From Teratosphaeria epicoccoides (lineage: Eukaryota; Ascomycota; Dothideomycetes; Mycosphaerellales; Teratosphaeriaceae), in the NCBI GenBank assembly GCA_021401465.1, contig JADDMT010000030.1, positions 124,001 through 188,000 of the forward strand: a stretch of 64,000 nt of DNA, given 5' to 3'. Positions 1 through 11,097 of this stretch are shown one piece after another. The first letter of the stretch is position 1; the number at the start of each line of letters is the position of its first letter. Position numbers and translations under genes: made by a program. The notes under the pieces are model-generated. The model was not told where the DNA came from. It saw nothing but the letters and a program-made list of their open reading frames with translations, and searched no databases.

Positions 1-451
1 GTGTAGCTTATAAGACTATTAGTACGCTCCTCATTAAATCGAACAAGACTGCTACTACTCTGTGTCTTTCGCCTGCTAATTAATAGGTCCCCCGTAACAC
101 TGTTTTTTGATTGATTTAATTACTACCTCTTTGCTTAGTATTATTAAGCTATTATAGTAGAGCTAGCATATCTGTAGCGTATTAGAGACTAGATAATAGC
201 TTGTCTAGTATTAGGAACACCCTACACTCTTTACAATCACGAAGTGCCCTAGTGTAACTACTGCTTAATAGTTAATCCTACCTATCGAGTAATAGTAACG
301 CTAATAACGCCCTAACTAGTAACGTAAGGCCTTTAGGGTAAGTCGTCAGAGGCCTCTGTGATTACACTGCGAGCGCCTACTACGCCCTAGTTTTCATGGC
401 ATTTGACTAACTGTCTAGTCTCGTAGAAGCTAATATCGACTAGACCCCTAG

Positions 452-471
452 GTCTAACCCTAACCCTAATG
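452..471. repeat. Short telomere-like CCCTAA run
   Basis: About two and a half copies of CCCTAA, the usual fungal telomere unit, embedded in transposon sequence. Too short to mark a real or former telomere by itself. Confidence 0.25.
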
Positions 472-1887
472 CGTCGACTGTAGCTACGACTATACTATGA
501 CTAGCCTCTACTAAGACAAATGCGGGTCTACAACTAACTCTAGAGCCTCGTCATCTTTAGGCAGCTCGTGCGAAGCGCTGTCAAGTAGCTTAAGTCCCTT
601 AAGGACTACTAGCGTTTACATCCTATACTAGTATAGTCCCTGTCGCTAATTAAGAGTATATAGGACACAAACCTCTCCTACTAGCTAAGGTAACACTACA
701 CGGCGGTACCCCTGCTAGCTCGTATCGTGTAGTCACAGAGTAGCCGTAGCCTTAATCGACATAGGGTAAAGGCAAGGTAGTAAGAAGCTCTCTTCCGAAT
801 CTGCTAGCACTAGTACCGAAGTGTTTAAGAATTAATCTAAAGGTTTAGAAGCAAGTAAAGACCTTTACCTTAACTAAGCGGCGTGACAAGGTCGATACTA
901 TGTCTGTAGCAGAGCTAGAGTACTAGTGTGACAGGGTAGTAACCTTGTATGACAACAAATATAACGATCTTGAAGACAAACCCCTGCTTATCGACTTTCT
1001 GCTAAGTCGTGTTAAGCACGATCATCTTAAGGATATCAAGTCGTTTCCACGATACTAGGGGCACCTCTTCATTAACAGTTAACCTGTAGATCTAGTTACA
1101 TAGTAATTTACTAAGATCGATATAGAGCTATACGACGATATCAAGAAGATGCTAGAACTATTTAGGACTCCGCCTAAGGCCGACACTAAGTACAATCTCT
1201 AGATTAACGTAGTACTCTTCAAAACAGACGCTTAGATAGCTGCTTAGATTACTTACCTCAAGAAGAACGCCCTCTAGTTACTAGACAAGTAGCTCGTAAG
1301 TAATGACGAGCTAGTAGCTAACACTTTAGACACTAGTAGATTTAGTCTTATAGCTGCCAAGCTCTAAGAGCTCTTAGAAGACCGTCATGGCTTAGACATT
1401 AAAGACAGGCTACCCCCCCTAACACAACAGTATAGTTATAATGTTAGCGACCCTGTCATACACGCCATTCTCGCTAAAGATAAGGCCGCTACTACGAGTC
1501 GCTATGTAAGCACACAGCGAGGCTACAAACGAGACCCTTTGTCTGATCTGCTAGTCTAAGCTTTACTAGGTACTCTAGCGCTACAAACAATTAGACGAAC
1601 TACAGAGGTAATCACGGAGGCATTTAACAGTCGAATTATTAAACTAGAGCTAGTCTCTAGCTTAGATGCCCTACTAGCATATAGCTCGTAGTAGGAGGTA
1701 GATATGTTTGACTTAACTAAGCTTAGTAGTAATGATAAGCTTCTACTACTAGATACCTTCATGAAGAGCTAGAGGGTATTCTTACTATACTTAAAGAAGT
1801 AGCAGGAGACAAAGGCGTCTAAGTTAGAGCCGATAATTAAACAAGAGCGCTAGTCGCTAGCTCCTAGGGCTACTTATGGTTCTGCTA

Positions 1888-1911
1888 CTACTACTACTAC
1901 TACTAGTATAA
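1888..1911. repeat. (CTA)n microsatellite
   Basis: Seven or so CTA/TAC triplets in a row. Within the plus-strand decayed frame they read as a Thr run just before the Lys-rich tail. Confidence 0.6.
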
Positions 1912-2369
1912 CTCTAGGACCTCATCTGGCTCCTACAGCCATGACAGCGTCACTAACACTAAAGACTCCGCAGCTAGAGATGCCGCCGCTAGCTGCGAAG
2001 CCCCCTATAGTAAAGACGCTACTACTAACAATGCCGCTGCTAGCTGCAAAGACTAAGAAGCAAGGGGGTAAGAGGAAGAAGGCAGATAAGCCGCTACTAC
2101 CGCAGCTTGCAGAGTTAATACATAAGCCATAACAGCGCAAGAAGGTGAATTATAAGGATGCCTATAATAGCATGTAGTAATAAAAAGGTTTATTATTAGT
2201 CTAGCGTTAGTATATTACGTAGTTATAGTATATTTAATAGCAAAATTGCTGAAAAGATATTTAACATGTCTCGATAGTTACTAAAAAAAGAGTTGAATAA
2301 AAAATCGAATTATGCTACTTACAGCTAAGTCGTAGTAGGCATCAACATAGTTAACTTAATAATACTATT

Positions 2370-3270
2370 CAAACAATACTAAACCCCTAAGCTCCTTCGC
2401 TATTCTACTACTACTACTACTACTACACACTACCTCTAGAGCGCTTATAGCGCTCTTCATTAGTATAGTGCGGCAGTGTAGCACCTGCAAATATAGCCCC
2501 CTAGAGCGCCTTGATATAGATTACACTGTCTATAACAGTGCGACTAATGTTAACTATCTACTCTATGATAGTATTAAGCTCTACATGCATTATGGCAAAC
2601 TAACTATTGCTGTAGTCTACAAGACTAGTAACGTGCTCTGCTAGCATAGCTAACTGCCCCTTAATTACACTAAACCTTACTATAACAGACTACATGTTAC
2701 TATTATTATTAACATCATTAATGTCTCTAGCACTGCCAAGGATACCCTCTATATTGCTAAGCCGCATGTTAATACGCATATTGAATGCATCTAGTTGCAG
2801 TTTAATCGTAGTAAGCCTTAACTTAACTGCCCCTATTTTCTCCTTAATTAATAGCTTATGCTAGCGATTAGTGTGACATCTAACGCAATTGTTACGCTTA
2901 CAGAATACGCAAGCTACATCATCATGCTAGGACTAGACCCTACACTTATAACTATACTTAGTACATTTGTTACATAGATTAATAGCTAGCTTGCCTTCAT
3001 TAGTCTCTATGATATAGCTAGCTATATTGTACTTGTATAGGAGGGCATCTTTCTCCTTAAGGCTAGTGTTGTAATCATACTACTAGCTCTCTTTAGACTT
3101 ATACTACTAATTAGTAGTATTCTTAGTCTCTAGACAGCGTAAACTACTACTACAAGTTAGCAACTACCTCTATAAGTATGCTATGAGCATGGAAACAACT
3201 TACACTAGCGCTAGAGGTAGCAGCGTAGGTTCAGGTAAGCTAGTAGTAGATTCTTCAGCTATTTTAGTAC
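2370..3270 (-). pseudogene. Decayed cysteine-rich ORF (zinc-binding-like), minus strand
   Basis: Reading the minus strand and ignoring RIP-type stops gives a coherent frame of about 300 codons. Near 2,960-2,990 it shows CNKC followed by CRV, and near 2,885-2,920 CVFC, then CVRC: two CxxC pairs, as in small zinc-binding domains. A helical segment follows, and the end is a tract of TAG codons (2,404-2,426 on the plus strand) that would be CAG polyglutamine before RIP. It converges on the plus-strand ORF ending at 2,132. Similar Cys-rich ORFs occur at 6.64 kb and as the antisense gene of Gypsy2. Unrecognised family; the zinc-binding role is inference. Confidence 0.45.
2404..2426. repeat. (CTA)n microsatellite, probable RIP-mutated CAG tract
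   Basis: CTA triplets on the plus strand are TAG on the minus strand, in frame with the Cys-rich decayed ORF. CpA to TpA mutation of a CAG run gives exactly this. Confidence 0.5.
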
Positions 3271-3424
3271 CTTGTTAGGAGTAATATTATAGTAATCTGA
3301 GAGTGTAACATAGTAAGTTGATAGTAGCAAGGAGGAATCACTTATAACTGAGCTAACAATAGCATTGAATTATAATAACAATCGCTAGTGAAGTGGCATT
3401 TGGCAAATAACTAGCTCAATTCAA

Positions 3425-5400
3425 GCAAACACGTGATATCAAGAAACACATGCATGTGGAATTGGCACATTTGGACCGCCGTCGATATGGACAGAGTGCG
3501 CGCCCAGAAATCGCGATTATCCAGCGTCGTCACGTGCTTCAGTCTTGCATTCTTGCCTCAGACCTCACGTGACACAGATACTTGTGCATCTCCATCTTAC
3601 TTGACGGAGTCATATTGTTCAGCAACGCGCGGTTCATCCATCCTAATGCCCTCGCCGCTATTCTACACTCCGCCGAGCCCCGACACCATCGAGGAAGCAG
3701 CTCACCACCATCTGCCGCCCTCTCCGCCGCTCTCGAACCCTTCGAAATCGCCGCGACTCTCATCTGTCGATCGCCTGCTCCGATATTTGCGCCTGTGTCG
3801 CGCAGGCAGGCTCTCTAGCGCAAGCGACTGGCGCACATTCCCTCTGTCAGCAACAGAGTTCGCCGACTTCGACCATCGACGGCAATTCGATACCACTCTC
3901 TCCGCCTGGTTCAGAGACAAGGCGCGGTATGATTTCGACAGCAAGGGCTTTACACTACGCATGCCCTCCATCGTCCACGAATCATTCAGAGTATCTGTGG
4001 AGGGCGCAATAGCTGCGGCTATATCCAAGCACGCAGCACGAGTAGAGGAGAGCGCGGTCAAAGAAAAGCTGAAAGGGATCTGGCAAGGAGGGAGTGCGGA
4101 CCTCAAACTCTCCGCGCCTGCCTTGGAGAACAGCTCGCAGGATTCGCAGCAGGGCAATATCGTGTACCACTGCCCAGATGCGACATTCTATAGCGAAGAT
4201 GCCAGCCTCCCGAGTCTGGTGGTGGAAGTGAGTTATTCTCAGCAGAAGAAGGACTTGCCGCGCCTGGCAGATGACTACATTGTGTGCTCAAGCCATGCAA
4301 TCAAGTGTGTGGTAGGGCTGGATATACCGTATGGGAAGGGGGAAAAGGACGCGAGTGTGAGTGTGTGGAGGGCAGGGCTGGACGAGGATGGGGTAGGGTT
4401 TTGTCGCTGTGATGTCGGTGGTGAAGTGTTTAGGACGGTGGATGGAGAAGCGGCAGAGGGAGCCTTGGAGTTGAGGTTGGAGGATCTGGTGCCATGGGAG
4501 ATGCCAGAGTCTAGGCTGGTCGGCCAGGATACCATCAGCATTCCCTTCTCGGACCTCGCAGCATACCTCACGGCCGCCCGCAAGCGAGCAACACCCAGGG
4601 CACCGGCGAAGGCGACATCGCAGCCCACGAAGTTCAGAAAACGAAAACGCACACCAGAGGAGGAATTGAGTCCGGGCAGAGAAGACGAGTGTGTACGACT
4701 GGAAACGGCGGCGGAAGAGAGGAGCCAGGCCAAAGATGGCGGATGGAGGGCCAGGAGTCGGAGGAGAGCGGAAGTGGTTGATATACCGGTGAGAAGGAAT
4801 ACGAGGAGTGCCAGAGGGCATGGAGGAGAGGCGGCATGAAACGTCTGTGGTACGTTGTCGCAGAAACCGGGACCAGTATGAGCAGGGTGTGTGAGAGTCG
4901 GCGGCGCCTTTGGAAATAGCACGGAACCTCAGTTGCCTGTACATTGACTGCCGCTCCATGTCCTGTCACCGCGTCTTAACGCCCCTGAATTGTTTGCGAC
5001 CTCGACTCTCTCCTAGCGCCGTGACCTGTGGAGCAGCCGCCGTGACGGACAACGTTAATCAAGAGCACGCTCCTGCCACGCTTGTATAGCTAATCAAATT
5101 CGCCGAGAATTTCTAGAGCTGCGCGCAGGGTCTGCAACTTCCCGCCGGAATGGAGCATACCATATGTTGGCCCCAAAGTTGAGGATATGGTTAAGCGCCT
5201 TGGAGCTGGCGAAGGACTAGGCCGCAGCATAAGTGATTAGCAACGAACATGACGGTTTGATGCAAGGCAGTTGATCTGACCCCGATGCAATAAGCTAGTA
5301 AGTAGAATGCTTCGGATGGCTAGCCGTGTCATGTCGCATTTTGTGATGGCCTTACCACTTATCGCTCTAGTTGCTAGGTTGGTGACAATTAAGGGCCTTT
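3425..5400. other. RIP-free, balanced-composition island
   Basis: Base composition changes abruptly near 3,425: CpA, TpG and CpG are common, and TAG/CTA words become rare. It drifts back to the TA-rich pattern between about 5,280 and 5,500. It holds the only intact gene in 64 kb. The simplest reading is single-copy host DNA between blocks of RIP-mutated repeats. Confidence 0.8.
3646..4839 (+). CDS. Fungal hypothetical protein with possible PD-(D/E)XK nuclease-like core
   Basis: Intact intronless ORF; from ATG 3,646 it gives 397 residues. The open frame reaches back to a GTG at 3,433, with in-frame ATGs at 3,454 and 3,487, but that extension looks like leader sequence. I prefer 3,646, where a Pro/Ser-rich N-terminus (MPSPLFYTPPSP) begins. 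The central part holds CPDATF (Asp about residue 178), then VVEVSYSQQ (Glu about 194), a Lys pair, and VVGLDIPYGKG. That PD...ExS pattern resembles a multi-copy fungal family seen in Dothideomycetes and loosely the PD-(D/E)XK nuclease fold; no nuclease activity is shown. The C-terminus is basic (KFRKRKRTPEEE about 329-340, then RARSRRR), suggesting nuclear targeting. Codon use is ordinary and RIP is absent, unlike all neighbours. Expression cannot be judged. High confidence that the gene is real, moderate for the start, low for function. Confidence 0.8.
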   Translation: MPSPLFYTPPSPDTIEEAAHHHLPPSPPLSNPSKSPRLSSVDRLLRYLRLCRAGRLSSASDWRTFPLSATEFADFDHRRQFDTTLSAWFRDKARYDFDSKGFTLRMPSIVHESFRVSVEGAIAAAISKHAARVEESAVKEKLKGIWQGGSADLKLSAPALENSSQDSQQGNIVYHCPDATFYSEDASLPSLVVEVSYSQQKKDLPRLADDYIVCSSHAIKCVVGLDIPYGKGEKDASVSVWRAGLDEDGVGFCRCDVGGEVFRTVDGEAAEGALELRLEDLVPWEMPESRLVGQDTISIPFSDLAAYLTAARKRATPRAPAKATSQPTKFRKRKRTPEEELSPGREDECVRLETAAEERSQAKDGGWRARSRRRAEVVDIPVRRNTRSARGHGGEAA

Positions 5401-5480
5401 AGCATGTCTGCGTAGTAACCTTGCAGACGCACTTTGCAGACGGACTAACCAGACATTACTCATGTTTGCTACTCTGTGTT
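4840..5480. other. Intergenic, no gene seen
   Basis: Non-RIP single-copy-looking sequence after the stop codon, grading into TA-rich DNA from about 5,280. No ORF, RNA gene or repeat was recognised. Confidence 0.6.
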
Positions 5481-6555
5481 TAGTCTAGAACTAAGACTAT
5501 GTTAATGTTACATTATAGTCTAACGCATGTGTTATAAGACACATCTTCTAGTATTAGTACTTTTAGCTTTAGTAGGTATTTCTTATTATTAACTACACTA
5601 ACATAGCTAATTACCTTATAGATAAATTAGAGGATAGTAATAACAAGCTTGCTATATATACCTAGCTTCTACTTAGTTGCTACTAGATACACTAGTATTA
5701 CTATTATAAGCACTAGCTAAAACTACTAAAATATAATCCTACCTCCTTTATACTAGACAAGTAGCATGTTAATTCCTAATACTATAAGGTAAAGTTAATT
5801 ATTACTTATATATTTACATGAATACTTACTAAATAAAAGACACTTTAGACTTAAGTAGCATAAGATTAAGTACTTAATTAATATACTTGATATTAGCTTA
5901 ATAACTTATTATAATTACCTAAACTAATACTAGAGTTTATAATAGTATTAATATACTGTTAACTATTAAGGCCTAGTAACATGTAGTATAACTAGTAGAG
6001 CCTCTTTAGCTTATAGCGCTAGTTATCTGTCCTATGTCTTTATAGATACTATTAAATATTTAGTAATAATATAGTAATATAGTATGTAACTAGTAATTAA
6101 TATGTAGGTATATAGTAGTATATAGAGCCTCTATCTCTAATTACAGAGTAAGGTCTAAAATTAATTACTACCTTTGTTCTATTATAAAGCATAGTATATA
6201 ATATATGCTTGTATATGTCACATGTAGCTTAGCTTACTAGCCTAGCTGCCTAAGCCTATAGCCTAGTCATCTAGTATTATTTGCCCCCTTCTCTTATAAG
6301 GGTAGTCTTGACACTTAGATAGCTCCCTTCTTACGCTAAGCAAGATTAGATCCTTTATAGTCTACCTTGTAAGTAGCTAGTTACTTCTAGAACTTCCTTC
6401 TATACTAGGGTAGCCCTATAAATCATGCTAGAATTATGACTTATGTGTCATAACTCTTTATTATTATGTGAAGTATACTACGAACACGCTTGTTAATTCT
6501 AACTAGCTCTAGCGTTAGTTGCTTATAGTAACAAGGAGTTTATAGCTACAGGAAG
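5481..6555. other. TA-rich RIP-mutated DNA, no identifiable element
   Basis: One of the most TA-rich parts of the window. Plus-strand frames read as fragments with many TAG/TAA stops, and no conserved motif survives. Probably an old transposon remnant; identity unknown. Confidence 0.4.
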
Positions 6556-6558
6556 CTT

Positions 6559-6575
6559 CTATAGTATAAATAGCG
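6559..6575 (+). promoter_or_regulatory. TATA box of the decayed ORF at 6,643
   Basis: TATAAATA lies about 75 bases before the ATG at 6,643, a usual spacing for a fungal core promoter. A TATA-like word is weak evidence in TA-rich DNA, but its position before a coherent frame supports it. Confidence 0.35.
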
Positions 6576-6642
6576 CGTAGGTATAAAGTCTGCTTTTTGT
6601 ATATAGTAATCCTGACTTTCTTCATCATATTAACTTCTAAAC

Positions 6643-7740
6643 ATGCCTCCTAAAGGTTCTAAGATTACTACTAGCACCGCGCTAGCTACTCCTACAAAGT
6701 TAACAGGCGCTTAGCCTGCTTAATTCATGCCCTCCTAACGCTACAGCTATAGTAAGGAGCTACTTGTTAATAACTACAAGTGCTACGCATAGTACATTAG
6801 CCTCTCTAGTAAGTGTCGCTTGCTCTAAACATACGTAGTATGTTATTAACTTGGTTCTAGAGTACAGGCTATATACTACATGTTTTAAATTAGGATAGTA
6901 GAAGCGCTACAAGTAGTATATACCTTTGTCTACCCTAGACATACACTTCTCCTACTTAGCGTAATTACTAACTATGCTTGTAGCTATAGTAAGAGTAACT
7001 ATGTATACATGCCTATAAACTAGGCTATAGTAGCTAAGTATAACGTCATGCTCTATGCCCGCACTAAGGCCAAGCGTATTAGGCGCGACCTTAATACTAC
7101 TAACGAGGATTACGCTATAGCCTAGCAGACGTACCTAGACGCTACCGTAAACTAGCGCCTACTACTTAAGGTATATTCCTTGCCTGCTTGTCATATACCT
7201 TACTTATAAGTTTTAGGTACTAACTATCTTCAGAGGCTATAGCATAATCGCGACTCTATCCCTAAGCGCTTTCCTGCTATTACAGCTAAGGCTAAGCGTA
7301 CTACTAGCGCCGCATAAGTAGGTAGTAGCAGCTAAGCCGTCACTACTACTAAGCAGAACACGTAGGCATTAGTAGGCCTCTTTAAGCTTAGTCGCGCTAT
7401 AAGTTCCCTAGCTTGTCATTTGCTTGTTACATGCTAACCTGCTATTAGTTCCTTAATGCCCGCGTGCCCCGCGCGGATCTAACTTGTGCCGATGCCGCTA
7501 TAAGTAGGCTCTAGGCCTGCCTTAACAACAAGATAAAGGTAAGCATATCCTGTAAATGCTCCTTATTAGATTGTTGCCTGCTAACCTCTTACTAGGAGCG
7601 TGAGGGCCTTATAGACCTCCTAGGTTGTCGTCCTGACAATGATGAGGACATAGAGGCAGAGGATAATGCGAACATAGTAGTAGAGGATAATGCGGACATA
7701 GTAGTAGAGGATAATAAGTAGCCCTACTTTAGGCATTCTT
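6643..7740 (+). pseudogene. Decayed Cys-rich ORF beginning MPPKGSK
   Basis: Frame opening at ATG 6,643 with MPPKGSKITTSTA, readable across many RIP-type stops to about 7,480 and less clearly to about 7,740. The segment 6,750-6,890 has Cys and Tyr spaced as in a RIP-mutated Cys-rich domain (TGC to TAC changes Cys to Tyr). A charged helical region with RTKAKRIRRDL follows near 7,060. Composition and arrangement recall the antisense gene of Gypsy2 (19.25-20.75 kb), but I could not align them base by base. It is followed by an LTR at 7,811. Function unknown. Confidence 0.4.
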
Positions 7741-7810
7741 AGGGGGTAGGTAGCTCTAGCTGCAAGCATGCTTAGCTTGTGCGCCCTACCTAGGGCCAAA
7801 ATATAGGTAG

Positions 7811-8073
7811 TGTTAAAATGTGATAAGTAGCCGCATACTAGCCGCACTAAGTTAGTAGGAGTTAGAGTTAGGCAGGACCCTGACTCTAACCTCTCTGACT
7901 CGGGTTAGGGGTTAAGGGATATATAACCCTAGCTAGGAAGGGAAGAGTTTTTACCTTCTCTTTAATTAGTTAATCACGTTCGTTATGTATCTAATACCTG
8001 ACATAATACATTCATTCTATAGCTACTTCCTATGCGTAAATCTATTACCTGTATTTAAGGATTCAATTTAACA
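7811..8073 (+). mobile_element. LTR of an unplaced retrotransposon (copy 1)
   Basis: 263 bp starting TGTTAAAATG and ending TTTAACA, closely matching the LTR at 8,610-8,884. No 5-bp duplication is visible at its ends (GGTAG before, AGTAC after), so it may be a recombined or truncated copy. Sequence after it is homologous to 18,717 onward (upstream part of the Gypsy2 antisense gene). Confidence 0.65.
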
Positions 8074-8962
8074 AGTACGTACTTCTGTCTATCCTTAAAA
8101 TAGTAGGGCGAGCGTATACGCTCTAGCTTTACTAAGTAGCTTAGCTGTCCCTATTTAGTCGTGACTTTACAGAACATGTCATAGAACCTTAGGGCTAGTA
8201 GGAGTATCCGTAGATGTTACGTGTACTCTACTTAAAATAGAAGGAGTATACTCCTAAAGTAGGCTTAATACATCTTTATTCTAGTTTACTTGTAAATTAG
8301 CGTACATGTAGACTAGCTACGTTATCTGTTATTACATTATTCGTACCCTATAACTTAAGTAAAGGTAGGAGCTCTACACTTGTAAATTAAGTTACTAGCT
8401 TAACGGTTATAGTAGGTAATAAGGTGTAGGTACGGGGTATTAAAAGGCCGCGCTATACCCCTAATAACTTGTTCCTAAACACTAACCTTAACTAAGCTTC
8501 TACTTTGCTAAGCCTTTACTATGTAGTGTCTACTAGTCCTTCCTAGAGCCTCTTCTTGTTTAATTGATTAATCAGAATTAATTATACGCTTAGTAGTAAG
8601 AGCGCTTAGTGTTAAAATGTGATAGGTAGTTGCATACTAGCTATACTAAGTTAGTAGTACTAAGTTAGTAGGACTTAGAGTTAGGCAGGACCCTAACTCT
8701 AACCTCTCTAACTTAGGTTAGGGGTTAAGGGACATATGACTCTAGCTAGGAAGAGAAGAATTTTTACCTTGTCTCTCCTATCTATTATGTTCGTTTTATA
8801 TACTTAATACCTAACATAATATATTTGTTCTGTAGCTACTTCCTATACGTAAATCTATTGCCTATATAAGACCTTAATTTAACACTTAGGACTAAGTTTA
8901 ATGCTACGCGTTCCTTACGTGACTATCGCTTATGCTATAGGTACCTTGACAACCTTAGCAGC
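8074..8962 (-). mobile_element. Gypsy2 fragment (inverted): antisense-gene promoter and start
   Basis: Homologous to 18,717-19,345 of inverted copy B, so in Gypsy2 terms on the minus strand. It holds the region upstream of the antisense gene, including a TATA-like word near 8,440 and the first codons near 8,900-8,960. It is interrupted by the solo LTR at 8,610-8,884 and ends where an inverted Gypsy2 LTR begins at 8,963. No LTR of its own remains. Confidence 0.6.
8605..8889 (+). mobile_element. Solo LTR with 5-bp target duplication CTTAG
   Basis: The LTR proper is 8,610-8,884 (275 bp; TGTTAAAATG to TTTAACA), matching 7,811-8,073. It is flanked by CTTAG at 8,605-8,609 and 8,885-8,889. Sequence on both sides joins up as the Gypsy2 antisense-gene leader. 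The usual origin is recombination between the two LTRs of a full element. Confidence 0.8.
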
Positions 8963-9283
8963 TAATATAGATGTATATACTATATAATATGAAAATATCT
9001 CGTAGTATAACAGAGTAATCTAACCTTTTAATAGGTATAAGATAGCGCTACTTTCTGCTTATTATAGAGGTAGCGCTAGAGATACTTATAACCCCTAACG
9101 CCCCTTAATTAGGAAAGCATGTCCAAGCCTAACCCCGTAGGGGTACTATAGGGTTAGTAGCATAGGGGCATCCTACGTTAGGCATTAATCCTACTTAGAC
9201 AACATATAAGCTAACGTATATACAAAGGACCCCCTTGCTATATAGTAGGGTCATTACATGCTAAGGGCAGGCATCGGAACCTA
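8963..9283 (-). mobile_element. Truncated Gypsy2 LTR, inverted
   Basis: Reverse complement of about 320 of the 360 bp of the Gypsy2 LTR. The end that would reach CCGTATCA is missing because sequence switches at about 9,284 to another element. Confidence 0.75.
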
Positions 9284-9417
9284 TGTGTAAAGGCTAAAGC
9301 CCTAAGTCCTTAGCATAGGCTAAGGCCTATACGAGACCCCTGTTAAGGCCGGCTATAAAAGACCGGACAGCTAGCAGATAGTCCTTCTCTCCTCTATTGT
9401 ACTTGTTAAATACTACA
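9284..9417 (+). mobile_element. Probable LTR of Gypsy3, with TATA box
   Basis: Starts TGTAAAGGCT; a plausible end is TACTACA at 9,417. It holds CTATAAAAGACC at about 9,351, suiting an LTR promoter. The second LTR is not in the window, so the ends are inferred. Confidence 0.45.
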
Positions 9418-9539
9418 TGAACCCCTATGTACATGCTATTTACCTGTGACATTAGGTGCGATCATTTGACTATAGAAGGGCTGTCCCCTAGCTACTTAAC
9501 CCTAGTGTCTAAAGGGTCTACAAACAAAGAAGTAATAGC

Positions 9540-10720
9540 AGAAATGCGTTATGTTGTTAAAGGAATGCATGCCTAATAACAGCAGATTATAGCTAAGCTA
9601 ACCGCTATGTAAGCTACGTTAAATGAATTAGAGTCCTAGTAGTAACAGGGTACAGGTACCCTGTCAGAGGAGCTGTTAAAAGCTCTCGCAGATGCGTTAG
9701 CTGTAGTAACGCGCGCAAACTCTAGCATAGAGCTAATAGGACCCTAAGAGTAGAGGCTACTAACATAGATAGAAAGGCCGAATTGTTTAGGGACTATCTC
9801 CCCTAGATAAGGAGTTCGCTTAGGGCGTACTCTAGGACAAAACCCTAGATAAGCGTAGATTATTACTAGAACATAATCTATAACACTCTCCCTGCTTGCT
9901 AGCGCGCTTAGATGCGCTACTTCTAGGAGAAAGGAGGGCCGGACAGAGAGAAGGACCCTGAAGTTTTCTTCGTGTAACTTAAAGCTATGTTTGCGGATAG
10001 TAACAAGATAGCGAAAGCTTAGAGTAGCTTAGGAACCTTCGACATGTAGCAAGTTAGCTATAGCACGAACACTAGCTAGAATTTGACAGACTCCTGCTTT
10101 TAGTAGGAGGGGACTAGTAGATAGATGACGCAAAGATTAGATACCTTAAGAACTTGTCTTTAAACCCTACGAGGATGTATATAGCAAATGTAAGAGACAG
10201 GGGGAACTACTACGCGTTTGTAGAGGAGGTCGAAAGAGTCGTGACAAACTCTAAGGCTACTAACTAGTTCAAGGCGGCCTATAGGAGGTAGTTAAGAGAG
10301 AAGAACAAGGACTCTAAGGGAGTGTCTACAGTTACTATATAGGTGCCTAACCCTAGGGTTAGGGCCTAAGTAGACACAGATAGAGATACGGTTATAGTAC
10401 TAACTTGTACTATAGGAGACTAGCCTAATAGCAGAGGAACCCGCTAGAACAGCGGGAGAAAGCAACATGCTAAATAGGTAGACGTTACTAAAAGAGAGAG
10501 GCGCTAGGAGAATAACCTGTCTTACTACTACGGAGCGTCTAGACACTAGGTTAAGAGGTACCCCTATGCCCTAGCTATACCCCTAGCCTAGATTAACGCT
10601 ACCTAGGTGTCGCTATTACTAGAGGACAGTTAGGAGACAGAGGAATCTAGGAAGAGAGACTTAGGGAAGGATTAACTCCTGCTTAGAGTTAGGAAGTAGG
10701 AGTAACAGAAGCATTAGTAG
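9540..10720 (+). pseudogene. Decayed gag of Gypsy3
   Basis: The plus strand reads, with RIP stops and at least one frame change, as a helical Gln-rich N-terminal part (about 9,545-9,740, including EELLKALADALAVV) followed by a basic region. No CCHC knuckle was found. Called gag from its place between the LTR and the protease-like region. Confidence 0.4.
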
Positions 10721-10744
10721 AGGGATAGGAGAGAATTAAGGGAT

Positions 10745-11075
10745 CTATAGACAGGAACCTAATTTATACTAATGTAGTCCTTGCAAATAATACTAGGACA
10801 TTAGCTCTCATCGATAAAGGGTACTAGTACTATGCCGCAACTAACAGAGACCTAGCAAAAGGCCTTAGTTTAAGCTTAATAAGCAGGGAGTCACAAGTAG
10901 CAAGAGGCGTAATAGCGTTAATGCAAGACTCTACAATAGAAGGAGTAGTCGCCTTCTAGATAGAAATCAAGGGGTTCTAGTAACTAGTGTATACATATGT
11001 AGTAAAGGACCTAGCCTTCCCCCTAATCCTAGGGAACCCCTAGAAGGCACATAATATAGTAAGGACCGCGCCAGA
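10745..11075 (+). pseudogene. Decayed retroviral-type aspartyl protease of Gypsy3
   Basis: The frame contains TLALIDKGYQ near 10,800, in the place of the ALIDSGA active-site motif of retroelement proteases, and LILGNP near 11,030, matching the conserved IL-G-xP segment before the C-terminal helix. Truncated at 11,097 before any RT. Confidence 0.5.
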
Positions 11076-11097
11076 AAAGCGTCAGTATTAGCATAGG

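Larger units (their letters stand above)
1..2132 (+). pseudogene. Decayed ORF of unknown family, RIP-mutated
   Basis: A long plus-strand reading frame can be followed from about 880 to 2,132 if TAG/TAA are read as mutated Gln/Trp codons. The stretch 880-1,900 reads as a mostly helical, charged protein (for example SLIAAKLQELLED near 1,350). From about 1,860 it becomes a Thr/Pro/Leu-rich low-complexity tail ending in a Lys-rich segment (KTKKQGGKRKKADKP) and a TAA at 2,130. The first ~500 bases read poorly. No RT, integrase or transposase motif was seen. A decayed gag-like or accessory transposon ORF is possible but not shown. The short minus-strand ORFs here are shadows. Confidence 0.35.
9284..11097 (+). 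mobile_element. 5' fragment of a third Gypsy-type retrotransposon (Gypsy3)
   Basis: Begins with a TG-starting LTR-like block, followed by a gag-like region and an aspartyl-protease-like region, then breaks at the 5' LTR of Gypsy2-A at 11,098. RT, RNase H and integrase are absent. Superfamily is inferred from the gag then protease order only. Confidence 0.55.

Noticed and set aside
452..471. Telomere remnant
   Set aside because: Only about two and a half repeat units; surrounded by ordinary RIP-mutated DNA.
3433..3645. N-terminal extension of the intact gene from a GTG at 3,433
   Set aside because: Nuclear fungal genes start with ATG. The extension looks like leader sequence and the Pro/Ser-rich start at 3,646 is more protein-like.
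3539..4969. Minus-strand and second-frame ORFs of up to 223 codons over the intact gene
   Set aside because: Shadows of a GC-balanced coding region; no coherent domain features of their own.
7620..7847. 75-codon minus-strand ORF rich in Tyr and Ile
   Set aside because: Low-complexity product of (GTA)n-like DNA, crossing the start of an LTR.
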